From: Urbifossiella sp046350095
GTDB taxonomy: Bacteria > Planctomycetota > Planctomycetia > Gemmatales > Gemmataceae
NCBI GenBank assembly: GCA_046350095.1
Contig: JAXMBA010000010.1
Location: forward strand, 124,001-188,000
Length of the DNA stretch: 64,000 nucleotides
Direction of reading: 5' to 3'
Made by a program: the position numbers and the translations under genes. The notes beneath the pieces are model-generated. The model was not told where the DNA came from. It ran no database searches and worked only from the letters and a program-made list of their open reading frames with translations. Shown here piece after piece: positions 27,254 through 35,153 of the stretch (positions are counted from its first letter, which is position 1; every line of letters begins with the position of its first letter).

Positions 27254-28513
27254 ATGACGCCCGACGACGTTTTACCGCTGCTGACCCTCGCCGTGGACGG
27301 GGAACTCACCCCCGCCGAGGCCGAGGTCGTCCGCGCTCTGTTGACGGATTCGCCGTCGGCCCGCGCCACCTTCCGCAACCTGAGGGCGGATCGGCAGAGG
27401 CTTCAGCAACTGACTCCCGTCGCACCGCCGGCCGACCTCCACGCCCGTATCATGGCCCGGCTTCCGGCCCAGCCTCCGACTCCGGTCGAGATCGCGCGGC
27501 CCGTGTCGCCGCCGCGCCGGCTCTCACTCGTGCCCGTGGGTTTGGCCGCGTCCGTGCTTCTAGCCCTGGCCGGTGCGTCGTTCACATTCTTCGTGAATCG
27601 ACCCTACGGCGGCCCGGGTACCCAGGGGGCTTCGCTGGCGAAAGCCAACCCGAAGCGCGACAGCGAGTGGTCGAATGTGTTGCCGCGCGACTCGGGCCCG
27701 CTGACGTCCCCAATCCCACCCGTCGTACCGATCCCCGAGCCCGTCGCCGCCGCCGTCGAAGCCCAGGTATCACCCGAGTTGGCTCCCGAGCCGCGGGCCG
27801 TCGTTCGCGACGTGCTGACGTTCCCGCCGGTGCCGCCCGTCGGCAAGCTCGACTTGGCCCGCGTCCGCGTGCCCTTCCTGGCGACCGTCGCGGAGTTCGA
27901 CCGCGAGGACGTGCAACAGCAGTTCGTCTCCGAACTCGGGCACGACCCGGCCTACCGCATCGATCTGTTCGCCCGGGATCCGGCACGCGGCGTGGAACTC
28001 TTCCAGGCCGCGGCGAAGGGAACCGGGCTGAACCTACTCGTAGACCGCACGACCGCCGAACGCGTCCAGCGGAAACAGGCCGCGGCGTACCTCGTGTACT
28101 CGGACAGCCTCACCGCGGCCGACCTCCGGGACCTCCTCGTCCGGCTCGCGAACGCCGACGCGAAGGCGCCGTCCAAGACGTTCGACGCCGTCCACACGAC
28201 CGCGGCCGTGCCGGCCGACGGGCGAGACCTGCGCGAGGTGCTTGGCACCGACCCCGGCCTGTGGAAGCGGCCCATGACGAGCGCCGAGCCGAAGTCCGTG
28301 TCGAGCGACACAGTGAACCAGTTGACGCGCAACCTGACGGACCCGAAGGGGAAGGGCGGCGATCGGCTGGCGGTGGTGACGACGTACGCCCCGCGTGAGG
28401 TGCGGACGGTTCCGGGGCGGTCCGTCGAGGTACGGCAATTCTTCGAGCGGCGCGGCGACCGCCGACCCAACGCGGTGCCGGTGCTCGTCGTCGTCCGGCA
28501 GGCGAACGGCTGA
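27254..28513 (+). CDS. membrane-anchored anti-sigma factor-like protein
   Basis: A 419-residue protein that probably restrains the ECF sigma factor encoded just upstream. Residues 1-75 are helical and resemble the sigma-binding N-terminus of anti-sigma factors (LPLLTLAVDGELTPAEAEVV; FRNLRADRQRLQQL), but the zinc motif H-x3-C-x2-C is absent. One membrane helix lies at about 95-115 (VGLAASVLLALAGASFTFFV). The remaining 300 residues, presumably outside the membrane, match no domain I know. The position, 36 bp after the sigma gene, and the topology support the role; binding has not been seen. Confidence 0.8.
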   Translation: MTPDDVLPLLTLAVDGELTPAEAEVVRALLTDSPSARATFRNLRADRQRLQQLTPVAPPADLHARIMARLPAQPPTPVEIARPVSPPRRLSLVPVGLAASVLLALAGASFTFFVNRPYGGPGTQGASLAKANPKRDSEWSNVLPRDSGPLTSPIPPVVPIPEPVAAAVEAQVSPELAPEPRAVVRDVLTFPPVPPVGKLDLARVRVPFLATVAEFDREDVQQQFVSELGHDPAYRIDLFARDPARGVELFQAAAKGTGLNLLVDRTTAERVQRKQAAAYLVYSDSLTAADLRDLLVRLANADAKAPSKTFDAVHTTAAVPADGRDLREVLGTDPGLWKRPMTSAEPKSVSSDTVNQLTRNLTDPKGKGGDRLAVVTTYAPREVRTVPGRSVEVRQFFERRGDRRPNAVPVLVVVRQANG

Positions 28514-28650
28514 CCGCTGCTGCTCGTGGAGCGACACGTTTTTCCTTTGTATGCCAGACGTAACCCCACCGTAACGACCCTCGCACGACCCCTCGCGGGA
28601 CGGGCCGACGTCGGCGTATACTCCCGGTGTTCCGACCCCGGAGGTGTGCG

Positions 28651-31110
28651 ATGCGATACGCTCTGCCGCTGTTCGTGCTACTGGCCGCGACCGGGGGCCG
28701 TGCCCAGGCCGCCGGCTTCCTGATCCCGAACGAGAAGGGCACCCCGCCGCTGGCGATGGTCAACCACAAGGTGACCGTCGCCGTCGAGGACCAGGTCGCG
28801 CTCACGACCGTCGAGCAGACGTTCCGCAACCACACCGACCGGAACCAGGAGGCGACGTACCTGTTCCCCGTGCCGCGCGGCGCCAGCGTCGACCGGTTCA
28901 GCATGTGGATCGACGGCAAGGAGACCAACGGCGAACTGCTGCCGGCGAAGGACGCCGAGAAGGTGTACACGGACATCGTCCGCCGCATCCAGGACCCCGG
29001 CCTGTTGGAATACCTCGGCAACGGCCTGATGCGGATGAAGGTCTTCCCGATCCCGCCGCGCGGCGACCAGAAGGTGAAGATCAGCTTCCGCTCGGTCGCG
29101 CCGCGGGACGGGTCCGTGGTCGAGTACACCTACCCGCTCCGCACCGACGGCCGGGCCACCGCCACGCTCGAAGACTTCTCGGTGCGCGTGAGCATCAAGT
29201 CGCAACAGGCCATCCAGAACGTCTACAGCCCGACGCACGCCGTCACCGTGGTCCGTAAGGCCGACAAGGAGGTGACCGTCGAGTTCGCGAAAGAGCAGGG
29301 CGTACTGGACCGCGACTTCCAGCTCTTCTACGGCACCGGCGGCGGCGACGTAGGCGTGACCCCGCTGCTGTACAAGCCGGTGACCGCCGACGACGGCTAC
29401 GTCATGCTGTTGGTGTCGCCGCAGATCGACCCAGCACGCGTGCGGACGCCGCGCGACCTCGTGCTGGTGCTCGACTCGTCCAGCAGCATGTCCGAGATCA
29501 AGTTCACGCAGGCCAAGCGCGCCCTCCGCTTCTGCCTGGCCCAGTTGCGGCCCGACGACCGGTTCGCGGTCGTCCGCTTCTCGACGACGGTGAGCCGGTT
29601 CCGTGACACGCTCGTGGCCGCGAACGGCGACAACCTGGAGCGCGCGAACAAGTGGGTGGACGACCTCCGCACCAGCGGCGGGACCGCCATCTGGCCGGCG
29701 CTCGATGACGCCCTCAGCCTGCGGCCGAACGACCCGGCGCGCGCCTTCACCACCATCTTTTTCACCGACGGCCAGCCGACGGTGGACGAGACCAACCCGG
29801 ACCGGATCGTCAAGAACGTGGCGGCCCGGAACAGCGCCAACACCCGCATCTTCACGTTCGGCGTCGGCGACGACGTGAACGCCAGCCTGCTGGACCAGCT
29901 CGCCGAATCGACCCGCGCGGTGAGCACCTACGTCCGCCCGGCGGAAGACATCAAGGACCGCGTGGCGGGGCTTTACGCGAAGATCAGCCACCCGGTGATG
30001 ACAGACCTTAAGGTGACGACCGGCGACAACGTGAAGCTGACGGAGATGTACCCGCCGCGGCTGCCGGACCTGTTCCACGGCCAGCAGGTGATCGTGACCG
30101 CCAGGTACAGTGGTAGCGGCCCGACGGCCTTCCGCCTGAGCGGCATGGTGAACGGCGAGCGGAGGGAGTTCGTGTACGACGTGACGTTCCCGGTCCGCAC
30201 CGACGAGGGGACCGGCAAGGACTTCGTCGAGCCGCTGTGGGCGCGCCGCAAGGTCGGCTACCTGCTCGACCAGATTCGTGCCAACGGCGAGCAGAAGGAA
30301 CTGATCGACGAGGTGGTGACGTTGGCCCGCCGCTACGGCATCGCCACGCCCTACACGAGCCACCTCGTCGTGCCGGACGGCCCGATGCCGGTGGTGCCGC
30401 CGCCGGGGCGGCGCCCGCTGCCGGCCAGCGGCCCGGTGCCCCACGCGGCCGCGCCCGGCGGGTTCGGCGGGCTGGCGCCCGGGCTGCCACCGATGGGCGG
30501 CGCGGCGGTGCCGGTGGCAGAATTCGCCCGGGACCAGGCGAAGCTCACACCCGGTAGTGGTGCTCCGGCCGACGCGCTGGCACGGAGCCGCGGCGCGCAG
30601 ACCGAACTGCAACTGAAGGCCGGGGAACAGGCCGCCCGCGAGACGAAGGACGCCGACACGCGGAAGCGCCTCGAGGAGGCGGTCGGCCAGTTGAAGTTGC
30701 AGAAGGACGTGAACGAGGGCGCGAACCGCGCCTTCCGCGGCGACAGGGCCGGCTACCAGACCGGCAAGCTCGGCGTCGACCTGGCGCAGAACACCGACGT
30801 CCTTCGCAACCAGAGCCGGCTGACGCTCACCGCCAACCGGCAGGCCAACGGCCGGCAAGTACTCGAGGTCGGCGGCGTGTGGATCGACGACGCCTACAAG
30901 GCCGCGCAGCCCACGCTGGTGGTGAAGGCCCAGAGCGACGGCTACTTCCGCATCCTGGAGAAGCAGCCGGCGATGCGCGACGTGTTCCGCCTCGGCAACG
31001 CCCTGGTATGGGTTGCCCCGAACGGCACCGCACTGGTCGTGGACCCGAACGGCGGCAAGGAGGCGCTGACCGACGCCGAGATCGACGCCCTGTTCGTCGC
31101 GCGGCGGTAG
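28651..31110 (+). CDS. secreted VIT and von Willebrand factor A domain protein
   Basis: An 819-residue protein starting at the ATG at 28651, chosen over an in-frame GTG 24 bp upstream because a strong GGAGGT precedes it and a signal peptide follows (LPLFVLLAATGGRAQAAG). Residues about 25-160 form a VIT domain (VALTTVEQTFRNHTDRNQEA; FPVPRGASVDRFSMWIDG). A vWA domain follows at about 265-440 with an intact metal site DSSSSMS and a later TDGQPT. The C-terminal third is Pro/Gly-rich then helical. This architecture is shared with inter-alpha-trypsin inhibitor heavy chains and with bacterial surface proteins, where it mediates adhesion. It lies 137 bp after the anti-sigma gene and may belong to its regulon (inference). 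Confidence 0.9.
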   Translation: MRYALPLFVLLAATGGRAQAAGFLIPNEKGTPPLAMVNHKVTVAVEDQVALTTVEQTFRNHTDRNQEATYLFPVPRGASVDRFSMWIDGKETNGELLPAKDAEKVYTDIVRRIQDPGLLEYLGNGLMRMKVFPIPPRGDQKVKISFRSVAPRDGSVVEYTYPLRTDGRATATLEDFSVRVSIKSQQAIQNVYSPTHAVTVVRKADKEVTVEFAKEQGVLDRDFQLFYGTGGGDVGVTPLLYKPVTADDGYVMLLVSPQIDPARVRTPRDLVLVLDSSSSMSEIKFTQAKRALRFCLAQLRPDDRFAVVRFSTTVSRFRDTLVAANGDNLERANKWVDDLRTSGGTAIWPALDDALSLRPNDPARAFTTIFFTDGQPTVDETNPDRIVKNVAARNSANTRIFTFGVGDDVNASLLDQLAESTRAVSTYVRPAEDIKDRVAGLYAKISHPVMTDLKVTTGDNVKLTEMYPPRLPDLFHGQQVIVTARYSGSGPTAFRLSGMVNGERREFVYDVTFPVRTDEGTGKDFVEPLWARRKVGYLLDQIRANGEQKELIDEVVTLARRYGIATPYTSHLVVPDGPMPVVPPPGRRPLPASGPVPHAAAPGGFGGLAPGLPPMGGAAVPVAEFARDQAKLTPGSGAPADALARSRGAQTELQLKAGEQAARETKDADTRKRLEEAVGQLKLQKDVNEGANRAFRGDRAGYQTGKLGVDLAQNTDVLRNQSRLTLTANRQANGRQVLEVGGVWIDDAYKAAQPTLVVKAQSDGYFRILEKQPAMRDVFRLGNALVWVAPNGTALVVDPNGGKEALTDAEIDALFVARR

Positions 31111-31137
31111 CGGGTCGTCGTCGGCCTTCGCGGGCGA

Positions 31138-31170
31138 AGCCCGCCCGTTGCAACGGGTGGGCTTTCTGCT
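31138..31170 (+). terminator. rho-independent terminator
   Basis: A stem of about 12 bp (AGCCCGCCCGTT / AACGGGTGGGCT, with one G-U pair) spans 31138-31163 and is followed by ttctgcttt. It lies 28 bp after the vWA gene stop. Confidence 0.8.
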
Positions 31171-31207
31171 TTAATCACCCTCGCCCCACCCTCCCGGAGC
31201 CGAACCC

Positions 31208-32068
31208 ATGTCCGTCCCCCTCTCGCGCCGCTCGTTCCTCCAGGCCGGCGCCGCCACCGCCGCCGGCCTCCTGGCCGCCACCCCCGCTGGTGCCGCCGGC
31301 GACCTCGTCGGCGACATCTCACTCGGCGTTCAGAGCTACACGTTCCGCCAGTTCAACCTGGAGCAGGCGCTCCGCCGCATGAAGGACCTCGGGATCAAGA
31401 ACGCCGAGTTCTACAACAACCACATCCCTCAGGCGAGCACGCCGCAGCAGCTGTCGATGATTCTCGGGCTGTGCAAGGAGTACGAGGTGACGCCGGTCGG
31501 GTTCGGCGTGCAAGCGTTCACCGACAACCACGACGCCAACAAGCGCGTGTTCGACTTCGGCAAGGCGCTCGGGGTGAAGTACCTGAGCGCCGACCCCACG
31601 CCGAACAGCTTCGACAGCCTGGACAAGCTGGTGGCCGAGTACAACATCGCCGTCGCCATCCACCCGCACGGCCCGTCCGGGAAGGCGCTGCACCGGTGGT
31701 ACTCGGCCGAGGTGATCCTGCGGGCGGTGCAGAACCACCACCGCCTCATCGGCGCCTGTCTCGACACCGGCCACCTCATCCGCGCCGCCCAGCTCGGCGA
31801 GCGGCTCGACCCGGCCCAGCAGGTGCGACTGATGGGCGCCCGCAACTTCGGCATGCACCTGAAGGATCACGACAACCGCCGCAAGGAGGACGTCGTGTTC
31901 GGCGACCCGACGGGGGCGCTGAACATCGCCCAGTTGCTCGCGGCGCTGCGCGAGGTGCGGTTCAACGGCGCCATCTGCATCGAGTACGAGGCGCACCCGC
32001 AGGACCCGTCGCCGGACATGAAGAAGTGTGTGGACCACGTCCGCGACGTGGCCCGCCGGGCGAGCTAG
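31208..32068 (+). CDS. sugar phosphate isomerase/epimerase-like TIM-barrel protein, exported
   Basis: A 286-residue xylose-isomerase-like (AP endonuclease 2 superfamily) TIM barrel. A Tat-type signal (SRRSFLQAGAATAAGLLAA) opens the protein, so it acts outside the cytoplasm. Barrel phrases include SLGVQSYTFRQFNLEQAL, LGIKNAEFYNNHI, AVAIHPHGPSG, ACLDTGHLIRA, FGMHLKDHDNR and AICIEYEAHPQDP; the Glu, His and Asp residues in these strands are where the metal site of the family lies. Members isomerise or epimerise sugars or inositols, and many planctomycete copies are uncharacterised. Substrate not predictable. Confidence 0.88.
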   Translation: MSVPLSRRSFLQAGAATAAGLLAATPAGAAGDLVGDISLGVQSYTFRQFNLEQALRRMKDLGIKNAEFYNNHIPQASTPQQLSMILGLCKEYEVTPVGFGVQAFTDNHDANKRVFDFGKALGVKYLSADPTPNSFDSLDKLVAEYNIAVAIHPHGPSGKALHRWYSAEVILRAVQNHHRLIGACLDTGHLIRAAQLGERLDPAQQVRLMGARNFGMHLKDHDNRRKEDVVFGDPTGALNIAQLLAALREVRFNGAICIEYEAHPQDPSPDMKKCVDHVRDVARRAS

Positions 32069-32151
32069 CCTATAACACTCGGAGACCGGGCCGCACGCCC
32101 CCCGCCGGCCGCCGGCGGGGGGCGTGCCGTTTGTCCGCCCCCGAGGCCGCC

Positions 32152-33084
32152 GTGCTGACCCCCGATCAGATCACCGAACTCCGCCAGAAGCGCTACAACG
32201 GCACCGTGGTGTATCTGAAGAAGGTCCACTCCGACCTGCTGGTGCTGCGCGTGAGGCCGGACTTCGCGCGGCCCGCGCACAAGCCCGGCCAGTACTGCTC
32301 GCTCGGCCTCGGCTACTGGGAGGCCCGCGCCGACGGCTGCCAGGTCGAGACGCTGACGCCGGAAGAACAGACCAAGGTCGTCCGGCGGGCGTACTCGATC
32401 AGCAACTCGATCCTGACGGACGGCGGCGGGTTGGTGGACGTGCCGAACACGGACTACCTCGAATTCTACATCGTGCTGGTTCGAGAGAACGCCGACGGCC
32501 GGGTGCCGGCGCTCACGCCGCGCCTGTTCGCCCTGGGCGAGGGGGACCGGCTCAACGTCGGCGAGAAGATCACCGGCATGTACACGCTCGACCCGGTGAA
32601 GCCGGGCGACACGGTGTTGTTCCTCGGCACCGGGACCGGCGAGGCGCCGCACAACTACATGGTGTGGGAACTGCTGCGGCGCGGGCACACCGGCAAGGTG
32701 CTGTCGGCGTCGTGCGTCCGCTACGCCCGCGACCTTGGATACCTCGACACGCACCGCCGGCTGATGGACCTGTACCCGAACTACAAGTACCTGCCGCTGA
32801 CGACCCGCGAGGCGACCGTCACCAGGAAGACGTACATCCAGGACGTGATCGCCGGCGGCGAGCTCGAGGAGCACCTCGGCGAGGCGCTCGACCCCGGCAA
32901 GACGCACGTGTTCCTGTGCGGCAACCCGAAGATGATCGGCGTCCCGCACCGCGACAAGGAGACCGGCGCGAAGACGTACCCGGAGCCGGTCGGGGTGATC
33001 GAGGTGCTCGAGAAGCGCGGCTTCCAGGCGGACGTGTCGGCGGCGAAGTTCAAGGGGAACGTCCACTTCGAAGAGTACTGGTGA
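32152..33084 (+). CDS. ferredoxin--NADP reductase
   Basis: A 310-residue FAD-dependent reductase that passes electrons between NADPH and ferredoxin or flavodoxin. The FAD domain shows HKPGQYCSLGLGYWE and the flavin-binding RRAYSISNS. The NADP domain shows FLGTGTGEAPHNYMVWEL and, near the end, HVFLCGNPKMIGVPH. The C-terminus ends in an aromatic (FEEYW), as in the bacterial Fpr subclass. Start: I chose the GTG at 32152; an in-frame TTG lies 21 bp upstream. The gene is 9 bp before the kinase at 33094, so the two are probably cotranscribed. Confidence 0.9.
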   Translation: MLTPDQITELRQKRYNGTVVYLKKVHSDLLVLRVRPDFARPAHKPGQYCSLGLGYWEARADGCQVETLTPEEQTKVVRRAYSISNSILTDGGGLVDVPNTDYLEFYIVLVRENADGRVPALTPRLFALGEGDRLNVGEKITGMYTLDPVKPGDTVLFLGTGTGEAPHNYMVWELLRRGHTGKVLSASCVRYARDLGYLDTHRRLMDLYPNYKYLPLTTREATVTRKTYIQDVIAGGELEEHLGEALDPGKTHVFLCGNPKMIGVPHRDKETGAKTYPEPVGVIEVLEKRGFQADVSAAKFKGNVHFEEYW

Positions 33085-33093
33085 GGGGGCGGC

Positions 33094-33972
33094 GTGGCCG
33101 ACATCAACGAGGTCATCGGCGGGTACCGCCTGCGCACGCTGCTCCAGACGGGGCAGAAGTCGCAGGTGTTCGAGGTCGTGGAGACGCGGTCGAACCGGCA
33201 CTTCGCAATGAAGGTGCTGCTGCCGGAGGCGGCGACCGAGCCCGAGGCCCGCGCCGAGCTGTTCAACGACGCCGAGGTCGGCGTGAAGATGGCGCACGCG
33301 AACGTGATCCGCATCCACAAGGTGGAGCGGTCGAAGGAGCGGCCGTTCTTCGTGATGGAGTTCTTCCCGTCCGGCTCGCTCCGGCTGCGCCTCCAGGCGA
33401 AGGACATGAAGTTCATCAAGGAGCACGCCCGCAAAATCTTCCGCGAGGCGGCGACGGGCCTGGCGTACATGAACGCCATGGGGTACGTACACCGCGACGT
33501 GAAGCCGGACAACATCCTGGTCAACAGCATGGGCGACACGAAGATCATCGACTTCGCCCTGACCACGAAGGCGAAGAAGGGCGGCGGCCTGTCCGGGTTG
33601 TTCGGCAAGTTGCTGGGGAAGAAGGAGCGCGTCGGCGGCACCAAGAGCTACATGAGCCCGGAGCAGATCCTGAAGCAGCCGCTGGACGGCCGGGCCGACC
33701 TGTACAGCTACGGGGTGACCCTCTTCGAGTTGACCACCGGCCGGAAGCCGTTCGTGGGGATGACCGAGCAGGAGCTGCTGACGAAGCACTTCACCGAGAA
33801 GCCGCAGAGCCCGGTGAACTACAACAAGGAGCTCACGGACGAGTTCGGGCAGATCGTGCTGAAGATGCTGGCGAAGAAGCGCGAGGACCGGTTCGCCGGC
33901 TTCCACGAGTTCCTCATCGCCCTGCGGAAGGTGAAGATTTACAAGGACGAGAAGGTCGAAGACGAGGGGTGA
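33094..33972 (+). CDS. soluble Ser/Thr kinase-like protein with atypical motifs
   Basis: A 292-residue protein consisting only of a kinase domain, with no membrane helix. It has the catalytic lysine strand HFAMKVLLPE, the catalytic loop YVHRDVKPDNILV and the APE-region phrase KSYMSPEQILKQPL. Two motifs are unusual: the glycine loop reads LLQTGQKSQVFEV, keeping only one glycine, and DFG is replaced by DFA (IIDFALTTK). A basic glycine patch (KKGGGLSGLFGKLLGKK) sits in the activation segment. It begins with GTG 9 bp after the reductase and is followed by accA, so it may belong to an operon with them. It may be a weak kinase or a pseudokinase. Confidence 0.88.
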   Translation: MADINEVIGGYRLRTLLQTGQKSQVFEVVETRSNRHFAMKVLLPEAATEPEARAELFNDAEVGVKMAHANVIRIHKVERSKERPFFVMEFFPSGSLRLRLQAKDMKFIKEHARKIFREAATGLAYMNAMGYVHRDVKPDNILVNSMGDTKIIDFALTTKAKKGGGLSGLFGKLLGKKERVGGTKSYMSPEQILKQPLDGRADLYSYGVTLFELTTGRKPFVGMTEQELLTKHFTEKPQSPVNYNKELTDEFGQIVLKMLAKKREDRFAGFHEFLIALRKVKIYKDEKVEDEG

Positions 33973-33994
33973 CGGCCCGCCGTCGCACGCCTCC

Positions 33995-34031
33995 ATGCCG
34001 CCCGAGGATGCCGCCCGAGGATGCCGCCCGA
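33995..34031 (+). repeat. 13-bp tandem repeat carrying Shine-Dalgarno and start codons
   Basis: The unit ATGCCGCCCGAGG occurs twice in full (33995-34007, 34008-34020) and then a third time in part (34021-34031). Each unit holds both a GAGG motif and an ATG. Because 13 is not a multiple of three, the ATGs at 33995, 34008 and 34021 lie in different frames; 33995 and 34031 are in frame with accA. Confidence 0.85.
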
Positions 34032-34984
34032 TGGTTCCCGACCCGCTGCCGTTCGAGCACGACATCCACGAACTGGAGCAGGCGCTGGCCCGGCTCGAGG
34101 GCGGGGCCGCCACGCCGGGGGGGGCCGAAGTTCTGAAGAAGATGCGCCGCGAGGTCGTGGCGCTCCTCCGGGAGCGGTACTCGAACCTGAGCGCGTGGGA
34201 GACCGTTCTGGTGTCGCGGCACCCGCAGCGGCCACAGACCCTGGACTACATCGGCCTGATCTGCGACGAGTTCGTGGAACTGCACGGCGACCGGGCCATC
34301 GGCGACGACCGGGCCATCCGGGCCGGGTTCGCGCGAATCGGCGACCACAAGGTGATGCTGATCGGCCACCAGAAGGGGAAGACGACGGCCGAGCGGACGC
34401 AGTGCTACTTCGGCTGCGCGCACCCGGAAGGCTACCGGAAGGCGCTGACGAAGATGAAGCTGGCGGCCAAGTACCGCGTGCCGGTCGTGTGCCTGATCGA
34501 CACGCCGGGGGCGTTCCCCGGCATCGGGGCGGAGGAGCGCGGCCAGTCGCAGTTGATCGCCACGAGCATCCTTGAGATGTCTCGGATGCCGACGCCGGTG
34601 GTCTGTGTGGTGATCGGCGAGGGGGGCTCGGGCGGGGCACTCGGAATCGGCGTGGGCGACAGGGTCGCGATGCTCCAGCACGCGTACTATTCGGTGATCA
34701 GCCCCGAAGGGTGCGCCGGGATTCTCTGGAAGGTGGCGACGGACGCGACGAAGCCGAAGGCCGCCGACGCCTTGAGGCTGACGGCGGCCGACCTGCAACG
34801 ACTCGGAGTCATCGATCACGTGCTTGCGGAGCCGGTGGGCGGGGCCCACCGAAATCCGCGCGACGCCGGTGGCACGCTCAAAGGCTACCTGACGAAGCAA
34901 CTTCGCGAGCTGTCGTCGCAACCGTCGCCGCAACTCCTCCGGGCCCGTTACGCGAAGTTCCGCTCGATGGGCGTTCTCGGCTGA
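34031..34984 (+). CDS. accA: acetyl-CoA carboxylase carboxyltransferase subunit alpha
   Basis: A 317-residue AccA, the alpha subunit of the carboxyltransferase that moves carboxyl from biotin to acetyl-CoA to make malonyl-CoA for fatty acid synthesis. Landmarks are the family phrase RPQTLDYIGLICDEFVELHG, GHQKGKTTAER, the helix AHPEGYRKALTKMKLAAKY, the oxyanion-region LIDTPGAFPGIGAEERGQ and VIGEGGSGGALGIGVGD. The start at 34031 is preferred because a GAGG lies 10 bases upstream; an in-frame ATG at 33995 would add 12 residues. AccD is not in the window. An intrinsic terminator follows directly. Confidence 0.95.
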   Translation: MVPDPLPFEHDIHELEQALARLEGGAATPGGAEVLKKMRREVVALLRERYSNLSAWETVLVSRHPQRPQTLDYIGLICDEFVELHGDRAIGDDRAIRAGFARIGDHKVMLIGHQKGKTTAERTQCYFGCAHPEGYRKALTKMKLAAKYRVPVVCLIDTPGAFPGIGAEERGQSQLIATSILEMSRMPTPVVCVVIGEGGSGGALGIGVGDRVAMLQHAYYSVISPEGCAGILWKVATDATKPKAADALRLTAADLQRLGVIDHVLAEPVGGAHRNPRDAGGTLKGYLTKQLRELSSQPSPQLLRARYAKFRSMGVLG

Positions 34985-34986
34985 TC

Positions 34987-35012
34987 GCCGGCCTGGTTGG
35001 GCCGGCTTCTTC
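34987..35012 (+). terminator. rho-independent terminator of accA
   Basis: A 7-bp perfect stem (GCCGGCC / GGCCGGC) with a 6-base loop, starting three bases after the accA stop and followed by ttcttc. Confidence 0.75.
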
Positions 35013-35100
35013 ACTACATAAGATCGATTATCGGCCGCAGCAATGGTATGCCCGGACCAGCAGCCAGTTGCAACACGTCCGATAATGTCAATTATGTATT
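35011..35100. other. A/T-richer intergenic segment with an inverted repeat
   Basis: Between accA and the oxidoreductase gene the base composition falls clearly below that of the surroundings. An 8-bp inverted repeat (ATTATCGG at 35027-35034, CCGATAAT at 35079-35086) brackets 44 bases. It may be the promoter/operator for the gene at 35154 or the remnant of a small element; no reading frame is present. Confidence 0.5.
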
Positions 35101-35153
35101 GAAAGACGGAGGCACTTCTGGACGCCGGCTGCCGGCCCGCGTACCCTGCGGAT

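Noticed and set aside
28678..30858. 726-residue minus-strand reading frame opposite the VIT/vWA gene
   Set aside because: The plus strand holds a ribosome binding site, signal peptide and intact metal site, while the minus frame has no recognisable domain.
32065..34113. 682-residue minus-strand frame opposite the reductase and kinase genes
   Set aside because: It spans two well-supported plus-strand genes and their junction, so it cannot be real together with them.
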